The notes under the pieces were generated by a model. The model was not told where the DNA came from. It worked only from the letters and a program-made list of their open reading frames with translations, and ran no database searches. Positions 1 through 7,580 of a stretch of DNA of 64,000 nucleotides are shown piece by piece. This DNA is from Clostridium sardiniense (GTDB taxonomy: Bacteria > Bacillota > Clostridia > Clostridiales > Clostridiaceae), in assembly GCF_016907995.1 (NCBI RefSeq), contig NZ_JAFBDA010000001.1, positions 62,001-126,000 of the forward strand, given 5' to 3'. Each line of letters starts with the position of its first letter. Position 1 is the stretch's first letter. Both the position numbers and the translations under genes were made by a program.

Positions 1-368
1 CTGAAGGTTTAAGAATAGGTATGAGAAGAATCACAAGCAGATATAATATCCCAATACTTATAACTGAAAATGGATTAGGAGAATACGACAAATTAGAAAA
101 TGGAGAAATCCATGATGAATATAGAATTAAATATTTAAAGAAACATATAGAAGCATGTAAGGAAGCCGTAAATGATGGTGTTGATTTAATTGGATACTGC
201 ACATGGTCCTTTACTGATCTTTTAAGCTGGCTTAATGGATATCAAAAGAGATATGGATTTGTCTATATTGATAGGGATGAAGATGATGAAAAAGAGATGA
301 AGAGATATAAGAAAGATAGTTTCTATTGGTACAAGAAAGTTATAGAAACTAATGGAGAGGAACTTTAG
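1..368 (+). CDS. 6-phospho-beta-glucosidase, GH1 family, C-terminal part
   Basis: This is the 3' end of a gene that begins before the window; the reading frame is open from base 3, so the ATG at 21 is internal. It would hydrolyse phosphorylated beta-glucosides delivered by a PTS. The GH1 nucleophile motif ITENG is visible near the start of the fragment, preceded by EGLRIGMRRI as in phospho-beta-glucosidases. The C-terminal LIGYCTWSFTDLLSW and YGFVYID stretches are also typical of GH1. Only about 121 of roughly 470 residues are present. A GH4 enzyme of related specificity follows, so both probably belong to one beta-glucoside utilisation cluster. Confidence 0.9.
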   Translation, partial: EGLRIGMRRITSRYNIPILITENGLGEYDKLENGEIHDEYRIKYLKKHIEACKEAVNDGVDLIGYCTWSFTDLLSWLNGYQKRYGFVYIDRDEDDEKEMKRYKKDSFYWYKKVIETNGEEL

Positions 369-479
369 ATTAATAATTTTAAAAATAAGCATTATCAAGA
401 TGAATCCGTTATTATTATACAGATAAAATCTAATTTAATAATTTGAGAAAGCTTTTATAGGTTTCTCTTATATATAAAG

Positions 480-496
480 TTTAGAAAACGTCTAAA
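480..496. promoter_or_regulatory. Palindrome upstream of the GH4 gene, possible operator
   Basis: TTTAGA and TCTAAA form a perfect 6-bp inverted repeat around AAACG, ending 41 bases before the GH4 start. A GAGAAA/TTTCTC hairpin lies just before it (445-467). The site could bind a sugar-responsive repressor. It was tested as a CcpA site and does not fit well. Confidence 0.3.
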
Positions 497-537
497 ATAT
501 TATGCTATATGCAAATTTAATAAAGTGGGTGGAATAT

Positions 538-1899
538 ATGAGTAAAAAAGGTCTTAAAATTGTAACTATTGGTGGTGGGTCAAGCTATACTCCAGAGTTA
601 GTAGAAGGAATATTAAAAAGATATGATGAAATGCCGGTATCAGAGTATTGGTTAGTTGATATTGAAGATGGAAAAGAGAAGCTTGAAATAGTAGGAGCAC
701 TTGCAAAGAGAATGGTAGAAAAAGCGGGAGTTCCTATGGAGATTCATTTAACTCTTGATAGAAGAGAAGCTTTAAAGGATGCTGACTTTGTAACAACCCA
801 ATTGAGAGTAGGCCTTTTAAAAGCAAGAGCTAAAGACGAAAGAATTCCTTTAAGCTATGGATTCTTAGGACAAGAAACAAATGGACCAGGTGGATTATTT
901 AAAGCATTAAGAACGGTTCCTGTAATTTTAGATATAGCTAAAGATATAAGAGAACTTTGTCCAGATGCATGGCTTATAAACTTTACAAATCCAGCAGGAA
1001 TTGTGACAGAAGCATTACTTAGATATGGAGTTCACAAGAAAGTTGTTGGTGTTTGTAATGTACCAATAGGAATGGAATTTGCAATTGCAGAAACTTTAGG
1101 AGTAGAGAAAGATAGAATACAAGTAGATTTCGCAGGACTTAATCATATGGTTTATGCAGAAAGAGCTTATTTAGATGGAAAAGATGTAAGTAATGAAGTA
1201 ATTGAAAAAATGATATTCTCAGAAGATGATCATAGTATGGCAAATATAAAAGCTTTAGGATGGGATGCTGCATTTATAAGAGCATTTGGAGTAATGCCAT
1301 GTCCATATCATAGATACTATTACAAAAAGAGAGACATGCTTTCAGATGAATTAAAAGAATATGAAGAAGGCAAAACAAGAGCAGAAGTTGTAATGAAACT
1401 TGAAGAGAAGTTATTTGAACTTTATAAGAATAAAGATTTAGATGTAAAACCTGAAGAACTTTCAAAAAGAGGGGGCGCACATTACTCAGATGTAGCTTGC
1501 AATGTCATAAATGGCATATATAATGACAAGAGAAATGTAGTTGCTGTAAATACAAAGAATAATGGAACCCTTAAGCAATTTGATGATAATTCAGCAATTG
1601 AAGTAAGTTGTTATATTACAAAAGATGGTCCAGTACCAGTTGAGACAGTTGGAGAGCTTCCAATAGCAGCTCAAGGATTAACATCTCAAATAAAAGCATT
1701 TGAAAGATTAGCAGCAGAGGCAGCTTATACAGGAGATTACAATACAGCACTTTTGGCTATGGTAACTAATCCACTAGTTGGGGATGATATAAGAGGAAGA
1801 AAGTTATTAAATGATATGTTAGTTGCACATAAGAAGTATTTACCTCAATTCTCTAAAGCGATAGACGTGATTGAGAAGGTTAACTTAGCAGAGTTCTAG
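538..1899 (+). CDS. 6-phospho-beta-glucosidase, GH4 family (NAD- and metal-dependent)
   Basis: Hydrolyses 6-phospho-beta-glucosides (cellobiose-6-P, chitobiose-6-P or similar) in the cytoplasm by the GH4 redox mechanism with NAD and a divalent metal. The N-terminal Rossmann motif GGGSSYTPE, the FTNPAGIVTEAL segment, the metal-ligand cysteine in GVCN and the histidine in GLNHM are all visible. At 453 residues the length is normal. An in-frame ATG lies at 502, but the ATG at 538 is preceded by GGGTGG at a good distance and starts the conserved KKGLKIVTIGGG sequence, so 538 is preferred. It follows a GH1 enzyme that probably acts on related substrates. The exact sugar cannot be told from sequence. 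Confidence 0.9.
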   Translation: MSKKGLKIVTIGGGSSYTPELVEGILKRYDEMPVSEYWLVDIEDGKEKLEIVGALAKRMVEKAGVPMEIHLTLDRREALKDADFVTTQLRVGLLKARAKDERIPLSYGFLGQETNGPGGLFKALRTVPVILDIAKDIRELCPDAWLINFTNPAGIVTEALLRYGVHKKVVGVCNVPIGMEFAIAETLGVEKDRIQVDFAGLNHMVYAERAYLDGKDVSNEVIEKMIFSEDDHSMANIKALGWDAAFIRAFGVMPCPYHRYYYKKRDMLSDELKEYEEGKTRAEVVMKLEEKLFELYKNKDLDVKPEELSKRGGAHYSDVACNVINGIYNDKRNVVAVNTKNNGTLKQFDDNSAIEVSCYITKDGPVPVETVGELPIAAQGLTSQIKAFERLAAEAAYTGDYNTALLAMVTNPLVGDDIRGRKLLNDMLVAHKKYLPQFSKAIDVIEKVNLAEF

Positions 1900-2020
1900 T
1901 AGTCTTAATATAAATATTAGATTTAAACCTAATATTTTTAAATTAGTAAAGTATAAAATTAATTGTCTACTATAAAATCATCTATGGGTTAAATAGAGAA
2001 TTTTAAAAGTAAGATAGTGT

Positions 2021-2050
2021 AAAAGGAGGAGTTATTCCTCCTTTTTTGTT
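2021..2050 (+). terminator. Rho-independent terminator after the GH4 gene
   Basis: AAAGGAGGA pairs with TCCTCCTTT around a short loop and is followed by a T-run. The rest of the stretch between 1900 and 2248 shows no gene. Confidence 0.8.
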
Positions 2051-2248
2051 TTGAAGTATATAAAAGTTAGAACTTTTGGAAGCTTTATAAGAAAGAGTAA
2101 TACATTTTTAAAATAAATTAGTAGTTTTATATAAAATAATTGTTGAATATAGAAAATGACCTAAATGTAAATTAAAAACAATTAATTTATATTATAGAAA
2201 TTTAGATGAAAATGATGTGAATTAAGTGTTAATTAGGCGGCTAACTAA

Positions 2249-2277
2249 TTGACTCTAAATATTTAAAGTAATATAAT
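2249..2277 (+). promoter_or_regulatory. SigmaA promoter of the tetR-MFS operon
   Basis: TTGACT (2249-2254) and TATAAT (2272-2277) are separated by exactly 17 bases. An imperfect inverted repeat, TTAATTAG...CTAACTAA (about 2230-2249), abuts the -35 box. The first operator-like palindrome follows about 12 bases after the -10 box. Confidence 0.75.
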
Positions 2278-2288
2278 CTCATAATGAA

Positions 2289-2320
2289 AACTATATAGTT
2301 CTTTAAAAAACCGTATAGTT
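2289..2320. promoter_or_regulatory. Two operator-like palindromes for the TetR regulator
   Basis: AACTATATAGTT (2289-2300) is a perfect 12-bp palindrome just downstream of the predicted transcription start. AACCGTATAGTT (2309-2320) matches it at 10 of 12 positions, centred exactly 20 bp (two helical turns) away. Tandem sites over the start of a tetR gene are the usual layout for autorepression. The binding protein is inferred from position. Confidence 0.55.
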
Positions 2321-2354
2321 TTTATAAATAAATTATAAATATGGAGATAATAGG

Positions 2355-3260
2355 TTGGATTTAATTAATGAGAAAAAAGAGGAAATAATCAATACAGCAA
2401 CATATTTATTTTCTAAAAGAGGGTATATGTCAACATCTGTTCAAGATATTGCTAAAGCATGCAATATTTCAAAAGCTACAATTTATAAATGCTTTAACTC
2501 TAAAGAAGATATACTAATTGAGATAATAAAATCTTTTAATAACCAAATGATGAGACTTATTGGAGGAGTAGATCTTAACAAAGATTTATCGCCTATGGAG
2601 AAGTATGAAGAAAAAATATATGTATTATTCAAACATTTTTCAGTCGATAGGGAATTTTCTTTGATGATGGCCCAGAATGAATCAATAAAAAAAGAAGAGA
2701 GTGTGAGAAATATAATTTTGTCTAACAAGATTTATATGACAAATCAATTGAAAGATATATTAATTGAAGCATATGGAGAAAGTATAAAATCAATAGTTTG
2801 GGATATAACATTATGTTTAAAAGGTATGATTAAAGAATTTGTAGTTATATTTGCAATCAGAGAGATTGCAACAGGGAACTATAGAGATATAGCAAAATTT
2901 ATAGTAAGCTCAACTACAGCTCTTATAAATAAACACAAAGAAGATAAACCACTTATACCAGTAGACATTACAGAAGCTTTTACTAAGAATGATAAATTTA
3001 ATTTGGATTTAGAATATCTAAGAAAAGAGTGGAGATTTAAAATAGCAAAAATAAAATCAATAGTAGTAACATCATCTTCAGTAATGGACAGAGAAAAGGT
3101 ATTAGAAGCAATAACCTTGTTAGAGCTAGAAGGTCTAAAGGAGAATAGCAACAAGGTAATTATAGAAGCCTTAATAATGTATATAAGCAATAATGAAGAA
3201 TTAAAAGAGCATGCTAATTATTTGAAGCATATATGGAACGGAATAAAAACGAAAGGATAA
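2355..3260 (+). CDS. TetR/AcrR family transcriptional regulator
   Basis: Predicted ligand-responsive repressor of 301 residues. The N-terminal 60 residues have the TetR helix-turn-helix pattern (IINTATYLFSKRGYMSTSVQDIA, then CNISKATIYKCFNSKEDIL). The remainder is a helical ligand-binding and dimerisation region, with an unusually long C-terminal extension after about residue 195 compared with typical 190-220 residue members. The start is TTG with GGAG eight bases upstream. It is co-directional with and only 6 bp from an MFS exporter, so it probably controls that exporter and itself through the palindromes at 2289-2320. The inducer is unknown. Confidence 0.85.
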   Translation: MDLINEKKEEIINTATYLFSKRGYMSTSVQDIAKACNISKATIYKCFNSKEDILIEIIKSFNNQMMRLIGGVDLNKDLSPMEKYEEKIYVLFKHFSVDREFSLMMAQNESIKKEESVRNIILSNKIYMTNQLKDILIEAYGESIKSIVWDITLCLKGMIKEFVVIFAIREIATGNYRDIAKFIVSSTTALINKHKEDKPLIPVDITEAFTKNDKFNLDLEYLRKEWRFKIAKIKSIVVTSSSVMDREKVLEAITLLELEGLKENSNKVIIEALIMYISNNEELKEHANYLKHIWNGIKTKG

Positions 3261-3266
3261 AATTTT

Positions 3267-4688
3267 ATGAGTGAAGAAAACATAAGAGAAAAGAAAAAAT
3301 TTAACCCGATACTTATATCAGCGGTATTTTTAATTGGAGGTTTTGTATCATTTTTAAATGGTACACTTATTACAACAGCACTTCCAACAATAATGAAAGA
3401 TTTAAATATATCACCAACAACAGGACAGTGGCTTACAACAGCATTTATGCTAGTTACTGGAATAATGATTCCATGTACAGCCTATCTAATTGATAGATTT
3501 TCAACTAGAAAATTATTTTTTGCATCAATGGGATTATTCACGCTAGGTACAATACTTGGAGGATTTTCTAATAGTTTTAATATGTTACTTGTAGCTAGAA
3601 TTATACAAGCAGCAGGGGCTGGTATAATAATGCCACTTATGCAAACAGTATTTTTAGTTATATACCCAAAGGAAAAAAGAGGATTTGCTATGGGGGTTGT
3701 AGGGATAATAATTGCCTTTGCACCAGCTATAGGACCAACACTTGCAGGAGTTATAGTAGATAGTCATCCTTGGAGAGATTTATTCCACTTAATAACACCT
3801 ATATGTATTATTGATTTAGTATTTGCATTTTTTGCGCTTAAGAATATAAAAGAATCAAACAAAATAAAATTAGACATTATATCAGTGATTACATCAACTT
3901 TAGGTTTTGGAGGATTATTACTTGGATTTAGTAATGCAGGTACTGATGGATGGGATAATGCAAAAGTATTAATTCCATTAATACTAGGTATAGTTTCACT
4001 TATTATATTTACATGGAAACAACTTTCAAGCAAGAAGCCAATGTTAAACTTAAGAGTATTTAAGAGTATGACATTCACATATACAACAATAATAATAATG
4101 ATAGCATATGCTGGACTTGTTTCAGCAGAGTTAATATTACCAATGTATATTCAAATGGCAAGAGGATATTCAGCACTTGATTCAGGACTTATGCTTATGC
4201 CAGGTGCAATAATAATGGGAATAATGAACCCTATAACTGGTAAGTTATTTGATAAATTTGGAGCAAGACTTCTTTCAATAATTGGATTAACTCTTCTAAC
4301 AGCTGGTACATTTGGATTATCATTCTTAGGTGCTGATACAAAGATTGAACTTATAACATTTGCGTATTCAGTTCGTCTTTTAGGTATGTCAATGTTTATG
4401 ATGCCTTTAACTACAGCTGGTTTAAACACATTAAGAAAAGAAGATTTATCACACGGAACTGCTGTAAATAATACAATGAGACAAGTTGCAGGTTCAATTG
4501 GTACTGCAATATTAGTTACATTAATGACTAAAGCAGCTTTAAAATCAGGAATATTAAATCCACAACTTGCACAAATACACGGAATGAATATTGCTTTTGC
4601 TGCATCAGGAGTTCTTACATTAATTTCATTAATTATAGCAGTATTTGTTGTTAAGAAAAAACCAAAAGAAGATGCTCAAGTTAACTAA
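3267..4688 (+). CDS. MFS drug exporter, DHA2 (EmrB/QacA-like) family
   Basis: Inner-membrane proton-coupled efflux protein of 473 residues, with hydrophobic segments consistent with 14 transmembrane helices. It shows the DHA2 pattern at the N-terminus (FLNGTLITTALPTIMKDL, then GQWLTTAFMLVTGIMIP), motif A-like YLIDRFSTRKLF and a motif C-like GPTLAGVIVD. It lies 6 bp downstream of the TetR gene and shares its promoter, so its expression probably rises when the TetR ligand appears. The substrate cannot be read from sequence; multidrug or toxic-metabolite export is the family norm. No terminator is obvious right after it; the first strong hairpin is at 4881. Confidence 0.88.
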   Translation: MSEENIREKKKFNPILISAVFLIGGFVSFLNGTLITTALPTIMKDLNISPTTGQWLTTAFMLVTGIMIPCTAYLIDRFSTRKLFFASMGLFTLGTILGGFSNSFNMLLVARIIQAAGAGIIMPLMQTVFLVIYPKEKRGFAMGVVGIIIAFAPAIGPTLAGVIVDSHPWRDLFHLITPICIIDLVFAFFALKNIKESNKIKLDIISVITSTLGFGGLLLGFSNAGTDGWDNAKVLIPLILGIVSLIIFTWKQLSSKKPMLNLRVFKSMTFTYTTIIIMIAYAGLVSAELILPMYIQMARGYSALDSGLMLMPGAIIMGIMNPITGKLFDKFGARLLSIIGLTLLTAGTFGLSFLGADTKIELITFAYSVRLLGMSMFMMPLTTAGLNTLRKEDLSHGTAVNNTMRQVAGSIGTAILVTLMTKAALKSGILNPQLAQIHGMNIAFAASGVLTLISLIIAVFVVKKKPKEDAQVN

Positions 4689-4880
4689 TTAATATTATAA
4701 GAAGATAAACTCAAAATAGTCTATTGAAGAATAACTATAAAAGGTGAATTTGTCTAATAGAAAAAGAATCTAAATATAAGATATAAACGTCAGAGATAAA
4801 TATTTAGATGTGGAAAAAGACAAAATTAACATAAATAGTTAGATATAAAAAAATATATATAAAATTACTTAAATCATAAT

Positions 4881-4920
4881 TAGAGGGAGTAGCAACTGTC
4901 ATATCTTGCTACTCCCTCTA
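4881..4920. other. Isolated perfect 15-bp hairpin in the 4689-5047 intergenic region
   Basis: TAGAGGGAGTAGCAA is followed after 10 bases by its exact reverse complement. No T-run follows on the plus strand (AGTGCGAATTTT), so it is at best an unusual terminator for the MFS operon. It ends 13 bases before the -35 of the next promoter. It is much more GC-rich than its surroundings. Confidence 0.5.
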
Positions 4921-4933
4921 AGTGCGAATTTTA

Positions 4934-4962
4934 TTGAAAATTGTCGGTTAAACTGATATAAT
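4934..4962 (+). promoter_or_regulatory. SigmaA promoter of the P-loop ATPase gene
   Basis: TTGAAA (4934-4939), a 17-base spacer and TATAAT (4957-4962). The 5' leader contains a further inverted repeat ATATTACC/GGTAATAT (5002-5024). Confidence 0.75.
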
Positions 4963-5047
4963 GATTTTGTTTTCAAAATTTAGAGAATATAAAAAACAAT
5001 AATATTACCTTATGGTGGTAATATAATTAGTTTGAAGGAGAGATTAT

Positions 5048-5635
5048 ATGCCGATAAGAATAGCCATCTTAGGTGGTCCAAGATGTGGAAAGACTACATT
5101 AATACAACAACTTTATGTTGATTTAAAAATAAGAGATTTAAATGTTGGAGTAGCAACGGAGTATAGCACTGATTACTTAAGAGATAAAGGTATGATAGAA
5201 ACTATCGCAGAACAATATGGTATATATTTAGGACAAGCACAACTAGAAGAAAGCTTAAATGAATTTGATTATGCAATAACAGACTATGCAACTTTTGTGC
5301 CTTACATATATGGTAGATTCATGTTAGGTGATAAAAAGAGAACAGTAAAAGAAATAGAAATACTTAAAGATTTATATATACTAGCCTTAAGAGATTTGCC
5401 AAAGTATGATTACATATTCTTTGTACCAAGAGAATTTGGATATGCGAAGGATGGAGTAAGATGGCAAGATGAAGAAATGGCTGAATCAATAGATAAAGCA
5501 ATCTTAAGTTTCTTAGAAGCCGAAAATGTTAAGTTTGAAACTATAACTGGCTCAACTAAGGAAAGATCTAAGAAGATACTTGAAATTATAGGATTAGAAG
5601 ATGTAGAAGTAAAGGCAGCTATGCCACAAAAATAA
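5048..5635 (+). CDS. P-loop ATPase of the AAA_28/NadR-like type, function unknown
   Basis: A 195-residue soluble protein starting with a Walker A loop, GGPRCGKTT, at residues 9-17. It continues with the AAA_28-like pattern (VATEYSTDYLRDKG, then LGQAQLEES and DYAITDYATFVPYIYG). Members of this family resemble the kinase domain of NadR, but no NMN adenylyltransferase partner is present. ATP binding is well supported; the substrate is not known. It has its own promoter, an AAGGAGAG ribosome-binding site and a following terminator, so it is monocistronic. Confidence 0.75.
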   Translation: MPIRIAILGGPRCGKTTLIQQLYVDLKIRDLNVGVATEYSTDYLRDKGMIETIAEQYGIYLGQAQLEESLNEFDYAITDYATFVPYIYGRFMLGDKKRTVKEIEILKDLYILALRDLPKYDYIFFVPREFGYAKDGVRWQDEEMAESIDKAILSFLEAENVKFETITGSTKERSKKILEIIGLEDVEVKAAMPQK

Positions 5636-5641
5636 TTTTAG

Positions 5642-5688
5642 AAAACATGTTTATTAAAGTGTTCATATTTAATAGGCATGTTTTTTTA
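5642..5688 (+). terminator. Terminator of the P-loop ATPase gene
   Basis: AAACATG pairs with CATGTTT, with further TTATTAAA/TTTAATA pairing inside, followed by seven T residues. Confidence 0.75.
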
Positions 5689-5784
5689 TTTTATATTTAT
5701 ATTACTTGTAGTTTTATATAAAAAGTGATTTTAAGATTATTAAGAGTTATAAAGTAGGAAAAGTATAACAATGAAATTTGTAAG

Positions 5785-5826
5785 AAAAGGTAGTGTTCAT
5801 TAAGATAGTGAATACTACTTTTTTAT
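5785..5826 (+). terminator. Second terminator-like hairpin in the aspA upstream region, possible end of a small RNA
   Basis: GTAGTGTTCA pairs with TGAATACTAC (one G-T pair), flanked by AAAA and a TTTTTT run. It lies about 100 bases beyond the ATPase terminator with no gene between, so it either backs up that terminator or ends a short transcript starting around 5700-5760. The 5636-6040 region also holds the palindrome at 5917-5941. Confidence 0.55.
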
Positions 5827-5916
5827 ATTGATACTACAAGATTTAAGGGTATTGTGTGATTATATAGTCTAAATAAGTGTGAAGATATTTATATAAAATT
5901 ATATCTACTGTATTTG

Positions 5917-5941
5917 GCTTTTAAGGAGCATGCTTAAAAGC
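5917..5941. promoter_or_regulatory. Perfect 9-bp inverted repeat in the aspA leader
   Basis: GCTTTTAAG, 7 bases, CTTAAAAGC. It lies 100 bases before the aspA start and could be an operator or an mRNA hairpin. No function can be assigned. Confidence 0.3.
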
Positions 5942-6040
5942 TTTAAAAATAGAATCCACACAGATTATGGCATGAGAGTTGCTATTAATATAAACATAGA
6001 TAAGAGAAATTTATCATAAGTGATATTGGAGGTTTTTAAG

Positions 6041-7429
6041 ATGGAATTTAGAGTAGAGAAGGATTCTATTGGAAGTAAAAAGGTACCAAAGGATGTTTAT
6101 TATGGAGTTCAAAGTTTGAGAGGGCATGAAAACTTTAGAATAAGTGGGATGAGTTTAGAAGAATCATTTATAAGAAGTTTAGCTTTAGTTAAGAAGGCTT
6201 GTGCTATTACAAATTGTGAAGTAGGAGAGCTCAAAGATAAGATTAAGGATGGTATAGTAAAAGCTTGCGATAAAATTATAAATGGAAATTATATGGATCA
6301 ATTTATATTAGATCCAATACAAGGGGGAGCTGGAACATCAACTAATATGAATATGAACGAGGTTTTGGCTAATCTTGCAAATGAAATCTTAGGTTATGAA
6401 AAAGGACTTCAATATCCGGTTCATCCAAATGATCACGTTAATATGGGGCAGTCAACAAATGATGTAATTCCAACAGCTGGGCTTATTAATTGTCATGGCT
6501 TATTAGAATATTGTTTAGAGGAATTAAGAGATTTTGAAAATGCTCTTTTAAATAAAGGAAAAGAATTTGAAGATGTAATTAAAATGGGAAGAACAGAAAT
6601 GCAAGATGCAGTTCCAATAAGCCTAGGTTCAGAATTTATTGCATATAGTAGAGCTATAAGAAGAGATATAAATAGATTAGAATCAAGACAAACGGAATTA
6701 TTAAAAGTTAATCTTGGAGGAACAGCAGTAGGTACAGGAATAAATGCAAATCCAGATTATATAAAAGAAGTTGTAGGTAATTTAAGAATGTTAACTGAAC
6801 TTAATATAACTCAAGCAGAAGATTTGATAGACGCAACTCAAAATGCGGATACTATTGCAGCACTTTCTTCAGATTTAAAGGTATGTGCAGTTAATTTAAG
6901 TAAGATAGCAGGAGATTTAATTCTTATGTCATCAGGTCCAAGAACAGGATTTTCCGAGATTAATCTTCCTGCAAAGCAAAATGGTTCTTCAATAATGCCA
7001 GGTAAAGTTAACCCTGTAATGCCAGAATTATTAAAGCAAATAGCTTTTCAAATAATAGGTAATGATACAACAGTAACACTTGCTGCAAGTTCAGGGCAAT
7101 TAGAGCTTAATGCTTTTTATCCAATAATACTTCTAAATGTATTCCAATCAATTAGAATTTTAACTAATGGAGTTCATACTTTAACTAAGAATTGTATAAA
7201 TGGAGTAGAGGCTAATGAGGAGAGATGTAAAGAACTTGTGGAAAAGAGTATAGGAATAGTTACTGCCTTTGCACCAAGTCTTGGTTATGAAAGATCTGCA
7301 TTTATTGCAAAGAAGGCACTTAAACTTAATAGAAATATTAAAGAGGTTATAAAGGAAGAATTAGGACTTAGTGATGAAGAAATAACTAAGACGCTTAATA
7401 TAGATAAGATGGTTAAAATAAGTGGATAA
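6041..7429 (+). CDS. aspA: Aspartate ammonia-lyase (aspartase)
   Basis: Catalyses L-aspartate to fumarate plus ammonia in the cytoplasm. The 462-residue length and the opening RVEKDSIGSKKVPKDVYYG are typical of aspartase. The fumarase/aspartase signature GSSIMPGKVNP, carrying the catalytic serine loop, is at residues 315-325; GQSTNDVIP and GRTEMQDAVP are also present. A GTG lies in frame at 6020, but TGGAGG eight bases before the ATG at 6041 decides that start. Fumarase of the same superfamily is the alternative, but the N-terminal region fits aspartase better. It faces the sigma-54 activator tail to tail and is close to an aspartylglucosaminidase that would release aspartate. Confidence 0.9.
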   Translation: MEFRVEKDSIGSKKVPKDVYYGVQSLRGHENFRISGMSLEESFIRSLALVKKACAITNCEVGELKDKIKDGIVKACDKIINGNYMDQFILDPIQGGAGTSTNMNMNEVLANLANEILGYEKGLQYPVHPNDHVNMGQSTNDVIPTAGLINCHGLLEYCLEELRDFENALLNKGKEFEDVIKMGRTEMQDAVPISLGSEFIAYSRAIRRDINRLESRQTELLKVNLGGTAVGTGINANPDYIKEVVGNLRMLTELNITQAEDLIDATQNADTIAALSSDLKVCAVNLSKIAGDLILMSSGPRTGFSEINLPAKQNGSSIMPGKVNPVMPELLKQIAFQIIGNDTTVTLAASSGQLELNAFYPIILLNVFQSIRILTNGVHTLTKNCINGVEANEERCKELVEKSIGIVTAFAPSLGYERSAFIAKKALKLNRNIKEVIKEELGLSDEEITKTLNIDKMVKISG

Positions 7430-7525
7430 TTTAAATGTTTGAAACTAATAAAGGCTAGTTAGGGTTTTTATGGAAAGTTAATTATAGACAATTAAATAAA
7501 TTTAATATATAAAAAGTTAGGAAAT

Positions 7526-7573
7526 AAAGTGGAAGCTAATCTAATTAAATAGGGAAGCCTCCATTTTATTTTT
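7526..7573. terminator. Weak bidirectional terminator between aspA and the LevR-type activator
   Basis: TGGAAGCT pairs with AGCCTCCA with one mismatch, flanked by an A-rich side and TTTTATTTTTT. It separates two convergent genes. Confidence 0.45.
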
Positions 7574-7580
7574 TATAATA

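Noticed and set aside
480..496. CcpA cre site upstream of the GH4 gene
   Set aside because: Three mismatches to the consensus; kept only as an unassigned palindrome.
4881..4920. yybP-ykoY manganese riboswitch, because of GGGAGTAGC
   Set aside because: It is a simple perfect hairpin; the second conserved loop and three-way arrangement are absent.
6041..7429. Fumarase instead of aspartase
   Set aside because: The shared signature does not discriminate, but the RVEKDSIGS...VYYG N-terminus and length fit aspartase better.
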